Of a stretch of DNA of 11,806 nucleotides, positions 1 through 5,072 are shown one piece after another. The notes under the pieces are model-generated. The model saw only the letters and a program-made list of their open reading frames with translations. It had not been told where the DNA came from and searched no databases. Origin of the DNA: Chloroflexota bacterium (GTDB taxonomy: Bacteria; Chloroflexota; Limnocylindria; Limnocylindrales; CSP1-4); the NCBI GenBank assembly GCA_025935655.1, contig JAICUV010000095.1, positions 1 through 11,806 of the forward strand, written 5' to 3'. Both the position numbers and the translations under genes were made by a program. Numbering within the stretch: the stretch's first letter is position 1; every line of letters begins with the position of its first letter.

Positions 1-811
1 CGCGGGCATCGTGCAGGGCGGACCAGGTCTCGGCCTGGATCGCCCGCAGCTCCATGGCGGCGGCGAGGGCCGTGCTCCCGACCGCGGCGATGGCCGCCGC
101 CCGCACCTCGGGATCGTCCGTGTTCCGGGTGAGCACGGCGAGGTCCCATGCCCGTGAGCCGAGGCACGCGTCCTCCAGGTCGATCCACGTCACGCGTCCG
201 TCGAGCGCCACCACGGCGTTCCGGGGGAACGCGTCCCCGTGCTGGGGCACGAGCGCGGGATCGGCCGCGAGGAGCGCCGGCACCAGCGCGTGCCGCCGCC
301 GCCGGAGCTCCTCCGCCGCTCCGGTCGCGAGGATGGCCTCGGAGACCGCGAACGCGAGCGCCCGGTCCAGGTCGTCGGTGACCGGACCCAGGAGCGGCAG
401 CGGACCGGGATAGCCGCGCATCGCGTCGTGCAGCTCCCGCAGCGCCGCGAGCGTCTCCGCCGGTCCCGGCACGACGCCCGGCAGGTGCTCCACGAAGGCC
501 CATGCGGCGACCCCGAAGCCGTCCACGAGGAACGGCCCGGCGGGCATGAGGGTCGCCGGGGCCATGACGGGTGCCCCGCGCGCGTGGAGCCAGGACACGA
601 GCGCCACCTCCCGCTCGAGATACGGCATCGGGTCGCGCCGGACGCGGCCGGTGAACGTCGCGACGCGCAGGATCACGGGCGCTGGAACCGGGCGCACGAG
701 GAGGTTGGAGCCGTCCTTCCACGCCTCCAGGCGGTCGGCCGGCAGCCCGTGCTCGCCGAGCAGGCGGCGGACGGCCGTGAGCGCGGGCGTATGACGGTCC
801 AGGGCTCCCAT
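1..811 (-). CDS. APH-family phosphotransferase (C-terminus cut by window edge)
   Basis: The minus strand reads open from the ATG at 811 to the left edge, 270 codons with no stop, so the C-terminus is missing. The translation matches the aminoglycoside/choline kinase (APH) fold. Residues 33-52 look like the nucleotide-binding hairpin (DGSNLLVRP, then VILRVA). The kinase loop QHGDAFPRN (190-198) gives catalytic Asp193 and Asn198. IDLED (210-214) with Asp211 is the metal-binding motif, followed by the usual G-x-x-x-W-DLA element (218-225). Members phosphorylate small hydroxylated molecules such as aminoglycosides, choline, homoserine or macrolides; nothing here identifies the substrate, and resistance should not be assumed. 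There is no Shine-Dalgarno sequence before the ATG. A TAGGCT element ends 8 nt upstream, suggesting a leaderless transcript. The gene is divergent from the secreted protein at 945. The family call is firm and the substrate is unknown. Confidence 0.87.
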   Translation of the reverse strand, partial: MGALDRHTPALTAVRRLLGEHGLPADRLEAWKDGSNLLVRPVPAPVILRVATFTGRVRRDPMPYLEREVALVSWLHARGAPVMAPATLMPAGPFLVDGFGVAAWAFVEHLPGVVPGPAETLAALRELHDAMRGYPGPLPLLGPVTDDLDRALAFAVSEAILATGAAEELRRRRHALVPALLAADPALVPQHGDAFPRNAVVALDGRVTWIDLEDACLGSRAWDLAVLTRNTDDPEVRAAAIAAVGSTALAAAMELRAIQAETWSALHDAR

Positions 812-819
812 GACCGCGC

Positions 820-825
820 AGCCTA
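820..825 (-). promoter_or_regulatory. Putative -10 element (TAGGCT) of the phosphotransferase gene
   Basis: On the minus strand TAGGCT fits TANNNT and ends 8 nt before the ATG at 811, the spacing expected for a leaderless mRNA. No convincing -35 hexamer is visible 16-18 nt further upstream. Confidence 0.35.
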
Positions 826-930
826 GCGTGCCCCTGACGATGGGACTGGTGCGGTCTGGGACCTTTCCGCGGTGTCCGTGACGGACTCGCGGCAGGACCA
901 TGGGCGGAGATCGGCCGTTCCCGCTGCCCC

Positions 931-935
931 AGGAG
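931..935 (+). promoter_or_regulatory. Shine-Dalgarno AGGAG deciding the TTG start at 945
   Basis: AGGAG sits 9 nt before TTG 945-947, in frame with the long reading frame. It is better placed than anything before the ATG at 900, so it argues for initiation at TTG and for a short, ordinary signal peptide. Confidence 0.55.
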
Positions 936-944
936 CCCCACCTG

Positions 945-3791
945 TTGTCTCGCGTACTCGTCGCCGTCCTCGCCAGCCTGTTCGTCGCGCTCGCCCTGCC
1001 GGTCACGCCGGTCGCCGCCGCATCCAGCGCGAAGGTCGTCGTGGTGGTTGGCCCCGTCGGTGATCACACCGCCCACTACAAGGCCGACGCGAACGACATC
1101 GTGACCGAGGCGAAGAAGTACACGAGCAACGTCGTGAAGATCTTCACGCCCAATGCCACCTGGTCCCGGGTCAAGGCGGCCGCCCAGGGCGCGAACGTGT
1201 TCGTCTACCTGGGCCACGGCAACGGCTGGCCGAGCATCTACGCGCCGTACCAGACCCAGACCAAGGACGGGCTGGGGCTCGATCCCTCGACGGGCGCCGA
1301 CAGCACGAAGGTCGTCTACTACGGCGAGGACTACCTCCGCTCCTCGATCCGCCTCGCGCCCAACTCCGTCGTCCTGCTGTACCACCTGTGCTACGCGTCG
1401 GGCAACACGGAGCCGGGCCTCTCGCAGGGGACCTTCACCCAGGCGAAGGAGCGGGTCGACAACTACGGCGCCGGCTTCATTGGCGCAGGCGCCCGGGCCG
1501 TGTTCGCCGAGGGGCACCCCGCGCACCCGGCGACCAACTACATCCGCCAGCTGTTCACCACGAGCCGCTCCATGGACGCGATCTTCCGCGCCGCGCCGAC
1601 GTGGCACGACCACCTCGTGGGGCCGTACCCGTCCCAGCGCACGCCGGGCCTGCGCTACCAGATGGACCCCGACAGGAGCACGCCCTCCGGGTTCTACCGA
1701 TCCCTCGTCGGCGACCTCTCGCTGACCGCGACCAAGGTCACCCGCACCGCGTACCCCGACACGGGCGTCCACCCGGCCGACTTCGTGGTCCCGGGCGCCG
1801 CCGAGGTCACCGCGACCGACGGGGTGCCGCTGTTCGACACCGCGGCGGCGGCCGCCGATCCCACCGCGACCAGCGGCGTGGTCCTGCCGCTCACGACCAG
1901 GCTCCGCCTGGCCGAGGAGCTCACGCCCGCCGTCGACGGCACCCGGATCTTCAGCGCGACCGTGCTGGGAGCGTCCACCGCCGGCTTCGTCCGCGCGACG
2001 GGGATCGCGCCGCGCGACTCCGCGGCCACGCTCCTGTGGTCGTTCGACGAGAGCAACGCCTGGCTGTCGCCGAATGACGATGGCACCTACGACGCGTGGG
2101 TCATCCTGCCGCGCTTCTCGGAGAGCGTCACGGCCAACATCATCGTGCGCAACGCGGCCGGCTCGATCGTCAAGACGGCCAGTTCGACCGGCAGCCTCAC
2201 GCCGTTCACCTGGAACCTCCGCGACAGCGGCGGCTCCCTCGTCCCCGACGGCGTCTACACGTGGACGATGCGCGGCAAGGACGCCTGGGGCAACGGCACC
2301 GCGTACCGGACCGGCTCGTTCACGGTCGACGGCACGCCGCCCGTCACCAAGGCCGTGGCGGCCTCGACCGCCGGCGCCAACGGCTGGAGCGTGTCGGCGG
2401 TCAAGGTGACCCTCACCTCGAAGGACGCGATGTCCGGCGTGAAGTCGATCAGCTGGCGCGTCAACGGCGGCGCGGCGCACACGTACGACACCGTCGCCAC
2501 GGTCACCACCAACGGCACCCCCACGTTCGAGTACAGTGCCGTGGACAAGGCAGGGGTCCGCGAGTCGTGGAAGTCGCTGACGTTCCGGATCGACACCAAG
2601 GCGCCGACGATCGCGATCGGCTACGGCGGCTCCGCCGGCGACGTCGCGGGCCTGTGGCGTGGCCCGGTGACCGTCACCCCCACGTTCACCGACGCCACGT
2701 CGGGCGTCGCGGCGCGGACCGTCTCCGTCGACGGCGCGGACCCGGTCGCCCTGTCCGGCGCCTCGGTCGTCGTGGACGGCGAGGGTGCGCACACGGTGAC
2801 CTTCGGCGCGACGGACGCCGCCGGCAACACCAGCAGCCGGACCGAGTCGTTCACCATCGACACCGTCGCGCCGACCGTCGTCACCCCCGACCCGGTCGAG
2901 GGCGCCGCCCCGCCGACGGTCACCCCCAACGGCGACAAGGTGACCGAGACGGTCGCCCTCCCCTACACCGCGTCCGAGGCCGCGACGATCACGGCGGTCG
3001 TCACCGCCGCCGACGGCACGACGGTGGTGCGGACGTTCACCGGCAAGGCCGCCGCGGGCGATGGCGCGCTCGCCTGGGACGGGCGTGACAAGGCCGGCAA
3101 GCCGGTCCCCGACGGCACCTACACCGTCACGCTCACGGGCCGCGACCCCGCGGGCAACGTCGGGCCGACGTCGGCGCCGCTCACCGTCGACGTGTACGGG
3201 GCCCTGTCCGCGCTCGCGCGGACGCCGACGCAGTTCTACCCGCAGGACGGGGACACGCTCGCGCTCCGCACGAAGGCCACCTGGACGATGGTCGCGCCGG
3301 CCACGGTCACCGTCACCGTCCGCAACGCGGCAGGCGACGTCGTGCGCACCGCATACGCCGACCGGGCTCTCGCGGCGGGCGCCGCCTCCTGGACCTGGAA
3401 CGGCAAGCTCGACGACGGGACGTTCGCGCCCCGCGGCACGTACCGCATCACCGTCCGCGCGACGAACGGCACGCAGGGATCCACCCAGTCGGCGACGGTC
3501 CTCGCGGACGCGTTCAAGCTCACCACGTCCGTGACGACGGCGGTCCGCGGCAAGTCGCTCACCATCAAGGCACGCACGTCGGAGACGCTCTCGACGACGC
3601 CGGTCGTCGTGGTCTACGAGCCCGGGCTCACCAGCCGCAAGGTCACGATGACCAAGACCAGCGCCACGACCTGGACGGCGAAGATCACGCCGAGGACGAC
3701 CGCGTCCGCCGGCACCCTCACGCTCAAGGTCACGGCGAAGGACAGCCTCGGGGGCACCAACGCGAGCGCGGTCAGGCTCGTCCTCAAGTAG
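945..3791 (+). CDS. Secreted caspase/gingipain-like (clan CD) protein with FlgD-type Ig repeats
   Basis: This exported protein has 948 residues from the TTG at 945. I prefer that start because AGGAG lies at 931-935, 9 nt upstream, and it gives a compact signal peptide (residues 1-25, ending VAAAS). An ATG at 900 adds 15 residues but has only AGGA 2 nt away. Residues 30-260 look like a caspase-fold domain: a first strand (KVVVVVG), then YLGHGNG with His91-Gly92 after a hydrophobic strand, then VVLLYHLCYASG with Cys149, then FIGAGARAVF, which resembles the AGA-x-x-V element of CHAT/C25 domains. Later modules are FlgD-like Ig (375-462), OmpL47-like Ig (465-553), a bacterial Ig-like module (554-642), FlgD-like Ig (660-750 and 761-854) and a terminal beta domain (855-948). 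No membrane anchor or sorting signal is seen at the C-terminus. A role as a secreted cysteine peptidase is inferred from the motifs; the domain could instead be an inactive binding module. Confidence 0.85.
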   Translation: MSRVLVAVLASLFVALALPVTPVAAASSAKVVVVVGPVGDHTAHYKADANDIVTEAKKYTSNVVKIFTPNATWSRVKAAAQGANVFVYLGHGNGWPSIYAPYQTQTKDGLGLDPSTGADSTKVVYYGEDYLRSSIRLAPNSVVLLYHLCYASGNTEPGLSQGTFTQAKERVDNYGAGFIGAGARAVFAEGHPAHPATNYIRQLFTTSRSMDAIFRAAPTWHDHLVGPYPSQRTPGLRYQMDPDRSTPSGFYRSLVGDLSLTATKVTRTAYPDTGVHPADFVVPGAAEVTATDGVPLFDTAAAAADPTATSGVVLPLTTRLRLAEELTPAVDGTRIFSATVLGASTAGFVRATGIAPRDSAATLLWSFDESNAWLSPNDDGTYDAWVILPRFSESVTANIIVRNAAGSIVKTASSTGSLTPFTWNLRDSGGSLVPDGVYTWTMRGKDAWGNGTAYRTGSFTVDGTPPVTKAVAASTAGANGWSVSAVKVTLTSKDAMSGVKSISWRVNGGAAHTYDTVATVTTNGTPTFEYSAVDKAGVRESWKSLTFRIDTKAPTIAIGYGGSAGDVAGLWRGPVTVTPTFTDATSGVAARTVSVDGADPVALSGASVVVDGEGAHTVTFGATDAAGNTSSRTESFTIDTVAPTVVTPDPVEGAAPPTVTPNGDKVTETVALPYTASEAATITAVVTAADGTTVVRTFTGKAAAGDGALAWDGRDKAGKPVPDGTYTVTLTGRDPAGNVGPTSAPLTVDVYGALSALARTPTQFYPQDGDTLALRTKATWTMVAPATVTVTVRNAAGDVVRTAYADRALAAGAASWTWNGKLDDGTFAPRGTYRITVRATNGTQGSTQSATVLADAFKLTTSVTTAVRGKSLTIKARTSETLSTTPVVVVYEPGLTSRKVTMTKTSATTWTAKITPRTTASAGTLTLKVTAKDSLGGTNASAVRLVLK

Positions 3792-3804
3792 GCGGCAGAC
3801 CGCC
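3791..3804 (+). terminator. Small hairpin at the stop codon of the secreted protein gene
   Basis: GGCGG (3791-3795) pairs with CCGCC (3800-3804) across a CAGA loop, starting on the last base of the stop codon. No T-run follows, so it is at most a weak intrinsic terminator. Confidence 0.3.
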
Positions 3805-3857
3805 GGCCCCCCGCGGCCAGGGGGTTGCGCCCGGGGCGATAATGGGTCCATCACTCC

Positions 3858-3873
3858 CCTCCTCGCACGGAGG
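3858..3873 (+). other. CCTCC/GGAGG hairpin upstream of candidate small ORF
   Basis: CCTCC (3858-3862) pairs perfectly with GGAGG (3869-3873) over a six-base loop, just before the GGGAGG at 3880-3885. The C-rich arm could instead pair with that downstream GGGAGG, which would allow switching between exposed and masked ribosome-binding states. The pairing is visible; the switch is inference. Confidence 0.3.
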
Positions 3874-3893
3874 CGTCCCGGGAGGTGTCGGAC

Positions 3894-4049
3894 TTGACGA
3901 TGCAGACGGTCTCTCGACCGGGCTCGCAACGACGCTGGCAGGAAGCACGCCGGCTGTCCGCGAGCGAAGACGCATCGCGCGGCTCCTCGAACATGGCGAC
4001 GCGACCCCGCGCGGGGAACATCTCGACAGACACCAGGGCCGGCCGCTGA
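3894..4049 (+). CDS. Candidate 51-aa basic small protein
   Basis: A TTG at 3894 opens a 51-codon frame ending in TGA at 4047-4049. GGGAGGT (3880-3886) lies 7 nt upstream, one of the best Shine-Dalgarno matches in the window; an in-frame ATG at 3900 is the alternative start. The product is Arg/Ser-rich and basic, begins MTMQTVSRPG and ends RAGR. It has no signal peptide or membrane segment and I recognise no family. Third-position A (CAA, CGA, GAA, GCA, ACA) is more frequent than in neighbouring genes, which weakens the coding case. A strong hairpin starts on the final stop base, as expected for a short transcription unit with its own terminator. The region could equally be a structured non-coding RNA. 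A longer overlapping frame runs through the hairpins and looks spurious. Confidence 0.35.
   Translation: MTMQTVSRPGSQRRWQEARRLSASEDASRGSSNMATRPRAGNISTDTRAGR
3922..3965 (+). other. Potential nested stem structure within candidate ORF/RNA
   Basis: GCTCGC (3922-3927) pairs with GCGAGC (3960-3965). Inside it GCTGGC (3934-3939) pairs with GCCGGC (3949-3954) with one G-U pair. The internal loop is 6 by 5 bases and the apical loop 9 bases. High GC makes chance pairing likely, but the nesting is orderly. Confidence 0.25.
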
Positions 4050-4082
4050 GGGCGGTCCGGGGCACGGCTCCTGGACCGCCCT
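4049..4082 (+). terminator. Strong hairpin A at end of candidate small ORF
   Basis: AGGGCGGTCC (4049-4058) is perfectly complementary to GGACCGCCCT (4073-4082). Up to four further inner pairs, two of them G-U, would leave a six-base loop. It starts at the last base of the 51-codon frame. No T-run follows, so termination is inferred from stem strength and position only. Confidence 0.45.
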
Positions 4083-4090
4083 GGCAAGGA

Positions 4091-4115
4091 GGGGCCGGTG
4101 TCTGCGCCCGGCCCC
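4091..4115 (+). terminator. Hairpin B, likely intrinsic terminator
   Basis: GGGGCCGG (4091-4098) pairs with CCGGCCCC (4108-4115) over a nine-base loop, followed by TGTTG. This short T-containing stretch makes B the most terminator-like of the three hairpins. Confidence 0.45.
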
Positions 4116-4127
4116 TGTTGACCAGAC

Positions 4128-4153
4128 CGGCCGTCGTCGCGTGACGACGGCCG
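4128..4153 (+). terminator. Hairpin C, 11-bp perfect stem, four-base loop
   Basis: CGGCCGTCGTC (4128-4138) pairs perfectly with GACGACGGCCG (4143-4153) around GCGT. The stem is symmetric, so it would form in RNA from either strand. It lies just upstream of the methyltransferase promoter and could insulate it from upstream transcription. No T-run follows. Confidence 0.45.
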
Positions 4154-4187
4154 CCGTGATTCCCGGGACACGCCGCCGGGGCGGCCA

Positions 4188-4193
4188 TACCAT
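4188..4193 (+). promoter_or_regulatory. Putative -10 element (TACCAT) of the methyltransferase gene
   Basis: TACCAT ends 6 nt before the ATG at 4200. GGGACA at 4165-4170 sits 17 nt upstream of it and matches the last four bases of TTGACA. With no Shine-Dalgarno sequence, this looks like a leaderless promoter. Confidence 0.45.
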
Positions 4194-4199
4194 CGCCGC

Positions 4200-5054
4200 A
4201 TGGACCCCCAGCCTGACGCCAACGTCCGTCCCGCATCGCCCGAGGAGGCACGGGACGTCGCCGGCTGGCACGCCGCGAACCGCGCCGCGTGGGACGAGGC
4301 CGCCGAGCGCTACGAGGGCTGGTTCGACGAGGCGGCCGCGCTCATCCGGTCCGGCGGCTCGAACCTGTTCCCTGTCGAGGAGGACCTGATCGGCGATCTC
4401 CACGGCCGGTGCCGGCGGGCGATCCACCTCCAGTGCGCCGGCGGCCGCGACACGCTGTCGCTGTGGCGCCTCGGCGCGGACGAGGTGGTGGGCGTGGACT
4501 TCAGCCCCCGGATGCTGGGCCTCGCCCGGCGGCTCACCGAGGCGACCGGCGCACCGGCGACCTGGGTCGAGGCGGACGTGCTCGAGGTGCCGCACGCGCT
4601 CGACGGGACCGCGGACCTCGTCTACACGGGTCGTGGCGCGATCATCTGGCTCGCCGACCTCGACCGCTGGGCGGCGGTGCTCCGGCGCCTGCTCGCGCCC
4701 GCGGGCCGGCTCGTCATCTTCGACGGCCATCCCGCCGAGTGGCTGTTCGACGCGGACGAGGACGGCGGCTGGATCCTCACCGACTACGACTACTTCGGCG
4801 GAGCAGAGGCGTCGCGCGGCTGGGCGCCCGAGTACATCGACCACCTGTCGATCGCGGAGGACGACCAGGCGCTCAAGTTCGCGAGAGCCTGGACGCTGGG
4901 CGAGATCGTGACCGCGCTCCTCGGCGCCGGGCTGCGCCTGGAGCGCGTGACCGAGCACCCGGTCGACTGGTGGGCCGGCCACCGGGACGTGCGGCCCGAG
5001 GAGCGGGGCCGGCTGCCGCTGTCGTTCTCGATCGTGGCGACGCGCGGCGACTGA
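4200..5054 (+). CDS. Class I SAM-dependent methyltransferase
   Basis: This 284-residue soluble protein has a Rossmann-type methyltransferase core. Residues 25-40 (NRAAWDEAAERYEGW) are the Trp/Asn-containing N-terminal helix common in this group. The SAM-binding motif I is AIHLQCAGGRDTLSL (74-88), a variant of the LQC-x-x-G-x-DTLS form of a well-populated but poorly characterised family. GVDFSPRML (98-106) supplies the acidic residue expected to hold the ribose (Asp100), and EADVLEVP (124-131) is the adenine-contact region. After the core, DGHPAEWLF and a Tyr/Asp-rich stretch (193-200) probably shape the acceptor pocket. The family methylates small molecules or proteins, and the substrate cannot be read from sequence. 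The ATG has no Shine-Dalgarno sequence but a close -10. It faces the S51 gene tail to tail with an 18-base gap. Confidence 0.9.
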   Translation: MDPQPDANVRPASPEEARDVAGWHAANRAAWDEAAERYEGWFDEAAALIRSGGSNLFPVEEDLIGDLHGRCRRAIHLQCAGGRDTLSLWRLGADEVVGVDFSPRMLGLARRLTEATGAPATWVEADVLEVPHALDGTADLVYTGRGAIIWLADLDRWAAVLRRLLAPAGRLVIFDGHPAEWLFDADEDGGWILTDYDYFGGAEASRGWAPEYIDHLSIAEDDQALKFARAWTLGEIVTALLGAGLRLERVTEHPVDWWAGHRDVRPEERGRLPLSFSIVATRGD

Positions 5055-5072
5055 CCGCCGCCGCGACAGGCG

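Larger units (their letters stand above)
3792..4199. other. 408-base intergenic region with candidate small ORF and hairpins
   Basis: No conventional gene fits between the secreted protein and the methyltransferase. The region holds, in order: the hairpin at the preceding stop codon; a CCTCC/GGAGG hairpin (3858-3873); a GGGAGG ribosome-binding-like sequence; a 51-codon frame (3894-4049) that overlaps a potential nested stem structure (3922-3965) and a 12-base palindrome (4005-4016); three strong hairpins (4049-4082, 4091-4115, 4128-4153); and the promoter of the methyltransferase gene. It may encode a small protein, a structured RNA, or both. I could not match it to tmRNA, RNase P, 6S or SRP RNA. 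Confidence 0.6.

Noticed and set aside
239..826. 195-codon plus-strand frame over the left-edge gene
   Set aside because: The opposite strand has an uninterrupted phosphotransferase with catalytic motifs, so this is its shadow.
3825..3843. TTGCGC and GATAAT as a promoter for the intergenic transcript
   Set aside because: The two hexamers are only 7 bases apart, far too close for a sigma-70 promoter. GATAAT alone remains a possible -10 without a -35.
3934..3954. SRP RNA-like GGAAGCA stretch
   Set aside because: Only a few bases match. The conserved asymmetric loop and GGAA tetraloop arrangement of helix 8 are not present.
3842..4144. 100-codon plus-strand frame in the intergenic region
   Set aside because: It runs through all of hairpins A and B and most of C, has no Shine-Dalgarno sequence before its ATG, and competes with the better-initiated 51-codon frame.
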